Part shown: positions 43,991-52,094 of the stretch, one piece after another
How positions within the stretch are numbered: position 1 is the stretch's first letter
Layout: each line of letters opens with the position of its first letter
Assembly: GCA_947259725.1 (NCBI GenBank)
Contig: CAMYNM010000011.1
Coordinates: forward strand, 146,033 to 210,032
Length of the DNA stretch: 64,000 nt
Reading direction: 5' to 3'
Origin: CALZIK01 sp945787635
GTDB lineage: Bacteria; Acidobacteriota; Thermoanaerobaculia; Multivoradales; JAHEKO01
Notes under the pieces: generated by a model
What the model saw: the letters and a program-made list of their open reading frames with translations, nothing else
What the model was told of the DNA's origin: nothing
The model's database searches: none
Position numbers and translations under genes: made by a program

Positions 43991-44833
43991 GTGTCCGAGA
44001 AGCGCATTCGCTGGTTGCTGGTCGCCGTCTTGCTGGCGCAGTTGATCCTGCTGAGCGCACAGGTGCGGACCGAAGACCGCGGCTACAGCGTGCTCGAAGC
44101 TTCGATGCTTCGCTTGGTGGCGCCTGTCGCGAGTGTCATCGACGGCACCGCGGCCGGCCTCTCTCGGCTGCGGGCCGGCTTCGAGACGCGCCGCCGGTTG
44201 AGGGCCGACAACGAAGCACTACGCGAGGAGGTGAAGGAGCTCCGCCAGAAGAGAGTCGAGGCCTTCGGGCTCGAGCAACGTCTGGAACTGCTGTCGAAAA
44301 CCGCGGACTATGCGGGGGCCAGCGGTTCCATGCCGCGCGTGGCCGATGTGGTGCTTCTCGATTACGGTACTTGGCAGCAAACCCTGGTGCTCTACGTTGG
44401 AGACCGGAGCGTTCGGCGGCAGCAGCCGGTGGTCACCGATGCCGGCCTCGTCGGTCGCGTGGTGGTTCCCGCCGGGCGCTACGCCAAGGTCCAGATGATC
44501 ACCGATCGTTCCGCGAGCGTCGGCGCGATGATCGAGCGGACTCGCCGGCAGGGCGTGGTGCGTGGTGGCAAGCAGGGTTTCCTGGAACTGGATTTCGTTC
44601 CCCTACAGGAGGAAGTCCGCGTCGGGGATCGGGTGCTGACCGCGGGCATCGACGGCGTCTACCCGCGCGGCATTCCGATCGGGACGGTGGTTTCGGTGAC
44701 CCCCGGCAACGAGCTCTTCCACGAGATCCGACTGGTGCCGGAAGTGGTGCTCGGCCAGCTGGATCAGGTGTTTCTGTTGAACCCGGATCCGGTGCCCACC
44801 GAGCTGGTGAACGAGGAAGATGCGCGCCGCTAG
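43991..44833 (+). CDS. mreC: Rod shape-determining protein MreC
   Basis: The protein has 280 residues from the GTG at 43991. A membrane segment lies at about 8-25, a coiled coil at about 65-105 (RRRLRADNEALREEVKELRQ), and the periplasmic beta-barrel domain follows (ADVVLLDYGTWQQTLVLYVGDRS..., VVTDAGLVGRVV, VRVGDRVLTAGIDGVYPRGIPIG). It overlaps mreD by 14 bases. It couples MreB to PBP2 in the periplasm. Confidence 0.93.
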   Translation: MSEKRIRWLLVAVLLAQLILLSAQVRTEDRGYSVLEASMLRLVAPVASVIDGTAAGLSRLRAGFETRRRLRADNEALREEVKELRQKRVEAFGLEQRLELLSKTADYAGASGSMPRVADVVLLDYGTWQQTLVLYVGDRSVRRQQPVVTDAGLVGRVVVPAGRYAKVQMITDRSASVGAMIERTRRQGVVRGGKQGFLELDFVPLQEEVRVGDRVLTAGIDGVYPRGIPIGTVVSVTPGNELFHEIRLVPEVVLGQLDQVFLLNPDPVPTELVNEEDARR

Positions 44834-45329
44834 ATTCATCGCCGGCCTTCTGGTGGCCGTCGTGGTCCACTTCATCGGCGTGCGCCTGTTCGATGACTTC
44901 ACTTCATTCATGGACGTGTTTCTTGTCGTGGCGCTTTTCAACGCTCTCGGTGGCAGCCCTATCGCGGGGCTGCTCGGCGGCCTGGCAACAGGATGGGTGG
45001 CGGACGTCATGACCGGAGGGCTCTACGGCTCCTACGGCTTCTGCAACACGGTGGTCGGCTACGGCGCCGCGGTTGCGGCGCAGCGGCTCGTCATACACAA
45101 GCCGACCAACGTCTTCTTGTTGTTCTCGCTTGGAGCTGCGGCACAGCAGCTTCTGCTTGTCGCGCTCGGCAGGCTGCTGCGACCGGGCGCGGCGACGCCC
45201 GAGCTGATCTGGCTGCTGGTCTTGTTCTTGGCCGTGGGGGCGACCGGTCTGGCTGGGCACCTGATGCGCAATCGCTTTCGAAGGTGGCGTGCGCGGTGGC
45301 GGCGCTCCCGCACGGCGAGGCTCCGATGA
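44820..45329 (+). CDS. mreD: Rod shape-determining protein MreD
   Basis: The 169-residue polytopic protein has about five hydrophobic segments, including RFIAGLLVAVVVHFIGVRLF and FLVVALFNALGGSPIAGLLGG. ADVMTGGLYGSYGFCNTVVGY matches the conserved MreD segment that precedes its last helices. A very basic C-terminus follows (RRWRARWRRSRTARLR). It lies between mreC (14-base overlap) and mrdA (22-base gap), which confirms identity. Confidence 0.9.
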   Translation: MRAARFIAGLLVAVVVHFIGVRLFDDFTSFMDVFLVVALFNALGGSPIAGLLGGLATGWVADVMTGGLYGSYGFCNTVVGYGAAVAAQRLVIHKPTNVFLLFSLGAAAQQLLLVALGRLLRPGAATPELIWLLVLFLAVGATGLAGHLMRNRFRRWRARWRRSRTARLR

Positions 45330-45351
45330 GAGCAGCAGCGAGGCCGGGTCG

Positions 45352-47142
45352 ATGATGGAAGTGCGTGAGCACCGAGAGGACCTGGTGCGCCGACTGCCGG
45401 CGCTGCGGTTGAGCTTTCTAATCGTCGTGGTCTTGGTGGCTTCGTGCTACTGGTTCGTGCAGGTGGTTCACGGCACCTACTACCGGGAGCGCGCTGAGAA
45501 CAACCGCTTGCGCAAGGCGCCCATCAAGGCGCCGCGCGGGTTGATCTACGATCGCGAGGACCGACCTTTGGTCGAGAACGTTCCGAGCTACCGGCTGTTG
45601 ATCAACCGCAGCCTGAGCGCCGATGTGGCCGGCAGCGTGGAGTTTGCCGCAGCTATCCTGGGCCGTCGGAGCGAGGATCTCGAGCGGGCGCTGGCAGGGC
45701 CGAAAGGCTCGTCCCGATTCAAGCCGGTGCTTTTGGCGGAGAACTTGTCGCTGGCCGAAGTCGCACGTTTTTCGGTCGAAGCACTCGAGCATCCGGAGTT
45801 CGAGATCGATGTCGAGCACCTGCGGCTTTACCGCCACGGCCCGCTGACCGCGCATGTGCTCGGCTACCTCGGTGAAGCCTCGGAGCGTGAGCTTCGACAG
45901 GCCGAAGGCTCCCTGGCGGCGGGCGATCTCGTCGGCCGGCGCGGCGTCGAGCAGAGTCATGATGCGATTCTGCGCGGACGCGACGGAGAACGGGTGGTGG
46001 TGGTCGATAGTCGGGGCCGGTTGAGAGAGGAGCACGGCAACCGGCTCTCGTCGTCCGGGCGCGACGTCCGGCTGACGCTCGACCTCGATCTGCAGCAAGA
46101 GGCGGCGCGCTATTTTGCCGACCGGGTCGGCGCGGCGGTGGTGTTGAACCCGAACACCGGTGAGATTCTGGCCTTCGTTTCGGCCCCCTCCTACAACCCG
46201 AATGCCTTCGCGCGCCGCCTGGAGCGAGGGGAATGGGGTGAGATCGTCAACGCGCCCCACAACCCGCTACAGAATCGGGTTATTCAGAGCGTGTACTCGC
46301 CGGGCTCGGTCTTCAAGATCGTGGTGGCGATAGCCGGCCTCGAGGAGGGAATTGTCGACCAGAATGATCGGCTGTTCTGCACTGGTGCGACCCGTATCTA
46401 CAACCGCAGATTCCGCTGCTGGAACTCCCGGGGTCACGGCTCCGTGAACCTGCATCAGGCAATCCAGAAATCCTGCGATGTCTATTTTTACCATCTGGGA
46501 CAGAAGCTCGGAATCGAGAAGATCGCCGAGTACGCGCGCAGGTTAGGTCTCGAAAGCGCTACCGGGATCGATCTGGCCGGCGAGAAGCGGGGCCTGGTCC
46601 CGGACCTCGACTGGAGTCTCAACACGCGAAGGACACCGTGGTACCCCGGAGAGACCATCTCGGTCGCGATCGGCCAGGGGCCGCTTCTGGTAACCCCGCT
46701 GCAACTCGCCTCCCTGATGGCAACCGTGGCGAACGGTGGTTACCGCGTGCAGCCGCACCTCGTGCGAGGCGATTCCCCGCCGCGGCACGAGCCGGTAGCG
46801 ACCGACCTCGCCTCTTTGGAGGTCGTGCGCAAGGCCCTTTGGGCGGTAGTCAACGATCGCGGCACCGGAGCGGTCGCGCGGCTCGAAGGTGTCGATATCG
46901 CAGGCAAGACCGGTACGGTGCAAGTGGTGGAACAGAAGACATGGATCGACAGCGGTGAGCTGCCCCTTGAGCAGCGCGACCACGCCTGGTTTGGTTCGTA
47001 CGCGCCCTCCGACGCCGCCGAGCTGGTGGTCGTGGTTTTTGTGGAGCATGGTGGCAAGGGTTCGGAGCAGGCCGCGCCGCTGGCGCGGATTCTCTATGAG
47101 AAGTACTTCAGCAAAGCTAACGACACTCGCGACCTCTCCTGA
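45352..47142 (+). CDS. mrdA: Penicillin-binding protein 2 (peptidoglycan transpeptidase)
   Basis: The protein has 596 residues (start ATG 45352 or the adjacent ATG 45355). A membrane anchor lies at about 20-38, and a PBP dimerisation/pedestal region includes KAPRGLIYDREDRPLVENVPSY. The transpeptidase has its SxxK at S319-x2-K322 (SPGSVFK), SCD at 374-376 in place of SxN, and KTGT at 519-522. It cross-links peptidoglycan during elongation as the partner of RodA, encoded 7 bases downstream. Confidence 0.96.
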   Translation: MMEVREHREDLVRRLPALRLSFLIVVVLVASCYWFVQVVHGTYYRERAENNRLRKAPIKAPRGLIYDREDRPLVENVPSYRLLINRSLSADVAGSVEFAAAILGRRSEDLERALAGPKGSSRFKPVLLAENLSLAEVARFSVEALEHPEFEIDVEHLRLYRHGPLTAHVLGYLGEASERELRQAEGSLAAGDLVGRRGVEQSHDAILRGRDGERVVVVDSRGRLREEHGNRLSSSGRDVRLTLDLDLQQEAARYFADRVGAAVVLNPNTGEILAFVSAPSYNPNAFARRLERGEWGEIVNAPHNPLQNRVIQSVYSPGSVFKIVVAIAGLEEGIVDQNDRLFCTGATRIYNRRFRCWNSRGHGSVNLHQAIQKSCDVYFYHLGQKLGIEKIAEYARRLGLESATGIDLAGEKRGLVPDLDWSLNTRRTPWYPGETISVAIGQGPLLVTPLQLASLMATVANGGYRVQPHLVRGDSPPRHEPVATDLASLEVVRKALWAVVNDRGTGAVARLEGVDIAGKTGTVQVVEQKTWIDSGELPLEQRDHAWFGSYAPSDAAELVVVVFVEHGGKGSEQAAPLARILYEKYFSKANDTRDLS

Positions 47143-47149
47143 CGAGCAG

Positions 47150-48238
47150 GTGACCGTACGGCACCTCGCCGGAGTCAGGTGGGGTCTGCTCGCGTCGGCC
47201 CTGCTGCTCGCCGTGGTGGGCTTGGCGACGATCCACAGCGCCAGCTCCGAGTTGGCGCTCGACTACCTGCCGCGTCAGGCCTTGCGGATCATTTTGGGGC
47301 TGGTGGCGTGCGCCGTGGCATTCAGCCTCGATTATCAGGTGCTGACCAAGTTCGCAGCGCCAATCTACGCCGGCGCGATGCTGCTACTGATCGCGGTTCT
47401 GATGATCGGCGCCGAGGCCGGCGGTGCGCGCAGCTGGCTACGCGTCGGCGCGGCGCAACTCCAGCCCTCCGATCTCGCCAAGATCGCAACGATTTTGCTT
47501 CTCGCACGCTACCTGGCGGGTATCAACCGAAGATTCGTTCGGGTTCCGCAGATCCTCACCGCCTGCGGCATCATCGGCTTGCCGGTTTTGCTGGTGGCAC
47601 TCGAGCGGGATCTCGGCGGCGCGGCCATGTTCGTGCCGATCCTGGCGGGCATGTTGCTCGTCAGCGGAGTGAAATGGCGAGTACTGGTCGCCGGTGCCCT
47701 GGTGTTGTTGCTCGCGGGCGCTCTGCTCTGGAACTTCGCCATGCTCGACTACCAGCGCACGCGGGTGAAGACATTTCTTTCGCCCGGCAGTGATCCACTC
47801 AACACCGGTTATCAGCTGCAGCAGAGCAAGATTGCCGTCGGCTCGGGGATGCTGATCGGCAGGGGTTACATGCAGGGAACTCAGAGCCAGCTGCGATTTC
47901 TGCCCGCGCGGCATACCGACTTCATCTTTGCTGTGCTGGCGGAGGAGTGGGGGTTTGTCGGTGTTCTGACGGTTCTGGCTCTGTTCTCGAGCTATGCCAT
48001 GAACGGTTTCGCCGTAGCGCTGAGGGCGCGAGACCGCACTGCCATACTCCTGGTCGTAGGTTTCCTGTCGCTGTTCTCGTTTCACGTTCTCTACAACACC
48101 GCCATGGTGGTCGGTCTGGTACCGATCACGGGTATTCCACTTCCCTTCCTCTCGTATGGAGGATCATTCATCGTCGCGAATTTCTTTGCCGCCGGAACGA
48201 TTCTGGGAATCGACTTTCGCCGCTATGTCAATCGCTGA
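47150..48238 (+). CDS. rodA: Peptidoglycan glycosyltransferase RodA
   Basis: The 362-residue SEDS protein starts at the GTG 8 bases after mrdA's stop region (MTVRHLAGVRWGLLASALLL). It shows about ten membrane segments. The SEDS loop GSGMLIGRGYMQGTQSQLRFLPARHTDFIFAVLAEEWGF carries the conserved polar residues, and GIPLPFLSYGGSFIVANFFAAG is at the C-terminus. It polymerises lipid II with PBP2. It overlaps rng by 14 bases. Confidence 0.96.
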   Translation: MTVRHLAGVRWGLLASALLLAVVGLATIHSASSELALDYLPRQALRIILGLVACAVAFSLDYQVLTKFAAPIYAGAMLLLIAVLMIGAEAGGARSWLRVGAAQLQPSDLAKIATILLLARYLAGINRRFVRVPQILTACGIIGLPVLLVALERDLGGAAMFVPILAGMLLVSGVKWRVLVAGALVLLLAGALLWNFAMLDYQRTRVKTFLSPGSDPLNTGYQLQQSKIAVGSGMLIGRGYMQGTQSQLRFLPARHTDFIFAVLAEEWGFVGVLTVLALFSSYAMNGFAVALRARDRTAILLVVGFLSLFSFHVLYNTAMVVGLVPITGIPLPFLSYGGSFIVANFFAAGTILGIDFRRYVNR

Positions 48239-49745
48239 GCGATCACAGGAGCCCACCCGCCGGCTGTTGGTCGAGAGCGACCGCCACCAGACGCGAGTCG
48301 CGGTTCTGGAGGAGGGGCGGCTCACCGAGATCCACCTGGAGCGCAAGAAGAGCCGCAGCGTTGTGGGCAACGTCTTCAAGGGCCGAGTGTCGAGAATCCT
48401 CCCTGGAATGCAGGCCGCTTTTGTGGACATCGGCCTCGTTCGCGACGCCTTCTTGTTTGCCGGAGACGTGCGAGAAGCGCTGGCGGCGATCGACGACCTT
48501 TCCGACGCAGACCCCCAGACAAAAGAGTTTCCGCCGGTCTCGGTTCCTCCGATCGAAGATGTCTTGACCGCGGGTCAGGAGTTGGTGGTTCAGGTGGTCA
48601 AGGCCCCACTTCCGAACAAGGGCGCTCGGATTACGACGGAGATCACCATTCCCGGGCGCTATCTGGTATTTGTTCCCACGGTGCGCAGCAACGGAATCTC
48701 GAGGCGGTTGCAAGACGCCACGGAGCGCGAACGGCTGCGCACCGTTCTCGAGGAGCTCGAAGTTGACGACGGCGGCATGATCGTTCGCACCGCCGGCGAA
48801 GGAAAAGAGCGCGAGGACTTCGTGCAGGATCTCGAGATCCTCAGAGGCAAGTGGAAAGAGATCCAGGAGCGCGCCCAGGTTGCGTCGGCTCCGAGCCAGC
48901 TTCACGGTGAAGAGGGCCTGGCTTTGCGATTCGTCCGCGACCGGTTCACCGCCGAGATCGAGGAGGTGCTGGTCGATGGCACTGAGGCCTACGACGAGAT
49001 CGTGTCGTTTACCCGGGGGCTGTCACCTCACTTGACCGAGCGGGTACGACTCTGGGAGGAGGAGGGCACGCTGTTCGAAGAGCTGGGGATCGAGCGCGAG
49101 ATCGACGGCGCGCTGCGTAGCAAGGTCTGGCTGCGATCGGGCGGCTACATCGTGATCAACCCGACGGAGGCGTTGGTGGCGATCGACGTCAACACGGGGC
49201 GGTTCGTAGGACGCAAGGATCTCGAATCGACGGTGCTGCAGACGAATCTGGAGGCCGTCGAAGAGATTGTGCGCCAGATCCGGCTGCGAGACTTGAGCGG
49301 GATCATCGTGGTGGACCTGATCGACATGGCGGAAGTCGAGAATCGGGAAGTGGTGTTCGCCGCGCTGCAGCGCGAGCTCAAGAAGGACCGCGCCAAGCAC
49401 CAGGTGCTGAGTCTGTCGGAGTTCGGCCTGGTCGAGATCACCCGCAAGCGCAGCAGGGAAAACCTCAGCCGCCTGTTGACCCGGCCGTGTCCGACCTGTG
49501 CAGGCAGCGGTCGGATCCGCTCGCTGTCCACGATATGCCTGCGGTTGCGCCGCGAGATTCTGGCGCGAGCGAACCATCTCGGCGATAGGCGGCTGGTGGT
49601 GAACGTGCACACCGAGGTGCTGAGCTCGCTCGAGAGCGAGCAGAGCGAGATTCTCGACGAGTTGCGCGAGGCTCTTGGCGAGCAGTTGGCCTTCAGGGCG
49701 GACGCCACGCTTCATCACGAGGAATACCACATCGCGGAGGCGTAA
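48225..49745 (+). CDS. rng: Ribonuclease G (RNase E/G family)
   Basis: The 506-residue protein has an S1 domain near 38-130 (VGNVFKGRVSRILPGMQAAFVDIGLVRDAFL), the 5' sensor/RNase H-like region, and a DNase I-like catalytic site with Asp residues in LVAIDVNTGRFVG and IIVVDLIDM. The zinc-link is RPCPTCAGSGR. It has no RNase E-like scaffold tail, so RNase G fits. It matures rRNA and turns over mRNA. Linkage to mre-mrd genes is seen in many bacteria. Confidence 0.93.
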   Translation: MSIAERSQEPTRRLLVESDRHQTRVAVLEEGRLTEIHLERKKSRSVVGNVFKGRVSRILPGMQAAFVDIGLVRDAFLFAGDVREALAAIDDLSDADPQTKEFPPVSVPPIEDVLTAGQELVVQVVKAPLPNKGARITTEITIPGRYLVFVPTVRSNGISRRLQDATERERLRTVLEELEVDDGGMIVRTAGEGKEREDFVQDLEILRGKWKEIQERAQVASAPSQLHGEEGLALRFVRDRFTAEIEEVLVDGTEAYDEIVSFTRGLSPHLTERVRLWEEEGTLFEELGIEREIDGALRSKVWLRSGGYIVINPTEALVAIDVNTGRFVGRKDLESTVLQTNLEAVEEIVRQIRLRDLSGIIVVDLIDMAEVENREVVFAALQRELKKDRAKHQVLSLSEFGLVEITRKRSRENLSRLLTRPCPTCAGSGRIRSLSTICLRLRREILARANHLGDRRLVVNVHTEVLSSLESEQSEILDELREALGEQLAFRADATLHHEEYHIAEA

Positions 49746-49859
49746 GAAGCCTTGCGCAGCGGCGGATTTCGGCTCGCCGGCAGGGTCCAAGCCCGAAGGG
49801 AGGACCGTTACCGGGAAGCGACCTACCGGTCGGCTGACGCCTCCGATACTCTGAGTCCG

Positions 49860-52094
49860 ATGCCAGGCAGCCGGTCATTTCGCTTCCCGGGCTGGACCGG
49901 GGAGGTCAAGGACGGCCTGATTCCGGAGGATCTGTTGCAGGAGGCGGTGCGGCTTCTCGCCGATCCGGGGCAGGCCAAGGAGACCCTTCACTGGGGCCGA
50001 GACTATCTCTACATCACCGAGCTCCCGATCGAGCTGCCGGCAGGACAGCCCAAGGGCGAAAGCGCGACCGGCGACCGGGAGGTGGTGGTCAAGCAGTTCT
50101 CGGGCGCCGGTTGGCGGGCGCGGTGGAAGCGGAAGTTCCGGGGCAGCAAGGCCCGCCGAAGCTGGCGTGCCGCCGAAGTGGTCTTGGGAGCCGGCGTCCT
50201 GACCCCGGAACCGGTTCTGTTGATCGAATCCGAACGGGCCGAAGGGCCCTCGCTTTTCGTGACCCGCAGGGTCGACGACTTCGTAGAGAGCCGCTACATC
50301 TTTCGGGCGATTGCCAAGGGCACCGTGGCATCAGAGTTTCCGTGGATCGATCGCGCGGCGCTGATGATCGCCATCGGGAAGACTTTCGCCCGGCTCCACG
50401 CGGCCGGCGTCTGGCATCGAGATCTGTCGATCGGCAATCTGCTGGTGCAGCGCGGCCTAAGAGGCTCCGGGCTGGCGATTCAGCTGATCGATCTCGACCG
50501 CGCGCGGCTCGAGCTGCGGCTCGGCGCGCTCACCCGCCTGCGCGATATCTGCCGTCTGCCGATCCTCGAGACCGCGGATAGGGTCGCCTTCTGGCGAGCC
50601 TACTGGGGGCGAGACCTACCGCTCGGGTCACTCCGAGGGATCACCTATCGGTGTTTGCAGCAGGGTTTTTTGGCCAAAAATCGCTGGAAGCCCCGTTTGC
50701 GGGCTCCGCTTCGAGCGATCCGGGGCCGGCTCGTTCAGCGCAAGGCCTATGCACACATTCCCGAGGCGCCCAGGAATGCCCCCGCCAGGGACAAGGCGGT
50801 CTGGGACCATCTCTCGGACCAGCCGCACCAGCACGCGAGCCGAGGCGAACGGACCGCGATCCGGCTCGCCGACACCTCCGCGCACGCCGCGGCTCTGCTC
50901 GCCGCCGGCAGGGCGGCGCCCAAGGTCTGGGCGCGTTATCGAGAGCTTCTGTCCACGAGCCAGACCCGCCCGACCATCTGGCGGGGGGCGGGTGTCGCGC
51001 TGCGTCCCTTGCCGAGTAAGGAGGCCGAGCTGCTCGAGTCCGTCGAGCGCTTGGGGGTTCGCAATGTCCTCCTGCGGCTTCATCCGTGGCAGTCGGATCA
51101 TTCGGATGAAGAGGCTCTGGCGCGCGAGCTTCATGCCCGAGGCTATGACCTGGCCTTTGCGCTGCCCCAGAATCGTGAGCTGGTCCGCGATCCGGAACGC
51201 TGGCGGGCCGCAGTTCGCGAGCTCGCCGAGCGGTTTCGCCCGATGGGCGCGAGCTTCCAGATCGGGCAGGCGATCAATCGGTCGAAGTGGGGGGTCTGGA
51301 ACTATCGCGAATACCTTGAGCTGGCGGCGGCGGCCGGCGAGATCCTTTCGGAGTTTCCGGGCACGCGCTTGCTGGGCCCGGCGATCATCGATTTCGAGTT
51401 CCAGGCCACCGCTGCGGTGCTCAACATGAAGACAGAGGCTCACTTCGACGCGGTATCGGCTCTTCTCTACGTCGATCGCCGTGGAGCGCCGGAGAATACC
51501 CAGCTGGGTTTCGACACGATCGCCAAGTGCGCGCTGCTCAAGGCCATCGCCGAGACGTCGAGAAACTCGGGCGACGAGTGCTGGATCACCGAGGTCAACT
51601 GGCCGCTTTGGGAGGGGCCCCACTCGCCCGCCGGCCGGACCGTCTCGGTGGATGAAGAGACCCAGGCCGACTACCTCGCTCGCTACTACTTGCTCGCGCT
51701 CACCTCAGGCTTCGTCGAGCGAGTGTACTGGTGGCAACTGGCCGCCCGCGGCTACGGCCTGTGTGATCCCTCGGGTCCGTCCCTGCGCCGGCGACCGAGT
51801 TTCGAGGCGCTGGCGACCCTCGAATCGAGCCTCGAGGGCGCCAGGTTCGTCGGCGCGACAAGACCGAGCCCGACTTCGAGAGTGCTTCGCTTCGAGCGCG
51901 GGGGAGGAACCCGGCTGGCCGCTTGGAGTGTCGAGGGTCCGGAGTCGGTTGTCTTGGGCGGGGACGTCGAGCGCCTGACCTCCAGAGACGGCGAGGCGCG
52001 CGAGCTCAGCTCGGAACGGCGAGTCGAGCTCACCGGAAGCCCGATCTACATCGATCTCGCCGAGCCCGCGATAGATTCCGCCCATGGCGGCTGA
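49860..52094 (+). CDS. Fusion of LPS-core-type sugar kinase and TIM-barrel glycosidase-like domain
   Basis: The protein has 744 residues from the ATG at 49860. Residues 60-290 resemble the KdkA/WaaP/InaA kinase family: VVVKQFSGAG with the ATP-binding Lys, HRDLSIGNLLV (186-196) as catalytic loop, and LIDLDRARL (about 209) in place of DFG. After a linker with an Arg/Pro-rich region, residues 400-680 resemble a glycoside-hydrolase TIM barrel, with ITEVNWPLWEG placing a candidate nucleophile Glu578. GQAINRSKWG stands where many GH-A enzymes have NEP, so activity is uncertain. The C-terminus is a beta-rich tail. It overlaps lhr by 11 bases. A role in outer-surface glycan modification is plausible. 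Confidence 0.65.
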   Translation: MPGSRSFRFPGWTGEVKDGLIPEDLLQEAVRLLADPGQAKETLHWGRDYLYITELPIELPAGQPKGESATGDREVVVKQFSGAGWRARWKRKFRGSKARRSWRAAEVVLGAGVLTPEPVLLIESERAEGPSLFVTRRVDDFVESRYIFRAIAKGTVASEFPWIDRAALMIAIGKTFARLHAAGVWHRDLSIGNLLVQRGLRGSGLAIQLIDLDRARLELRLGALTRLRDICRLPILETADRVAFWRAYWGRDLPLGSLRGITYRCLQQGFLAKNRWKPRLRAPLRAIRGRLVQRKAYAHIPEAPRNAPARDKAVWDHLSDQPHQHASRGERTAIRLADTSAHAAALLAAGRAAPKVWARYRELLSTSQTRPTIWRGAGVALRPLPSKEAELLESVERLGVRNVLLRLHPWQSDHSDEEALARELHARGYDLAFALPQNRELVRDPERWRAAVRELAERFRPMGASFQIGQAINRSKWGVWNYREYLELAAAAGEILSEFPGTRLLGPAIIDFEFQATAAVLNMKTEAHFDAVSALLYVDRRGAPENTQLGFDTIAKCALLKAIAETSRNSGDECWITEVNWPLWEGPHSPAGRTVSVDEETQADYLARYYLLALTSGFVERVYWWQLAARGYGLCDPSGPSLRRRPSFEALATLESSLEGARFVGATRPSPTSRVLRFERGGGTRLAAWSVEGPESVVLGGDVERLTSRDGEARELSSERRVELTGSPIYIDLAEPAIDSAHGG

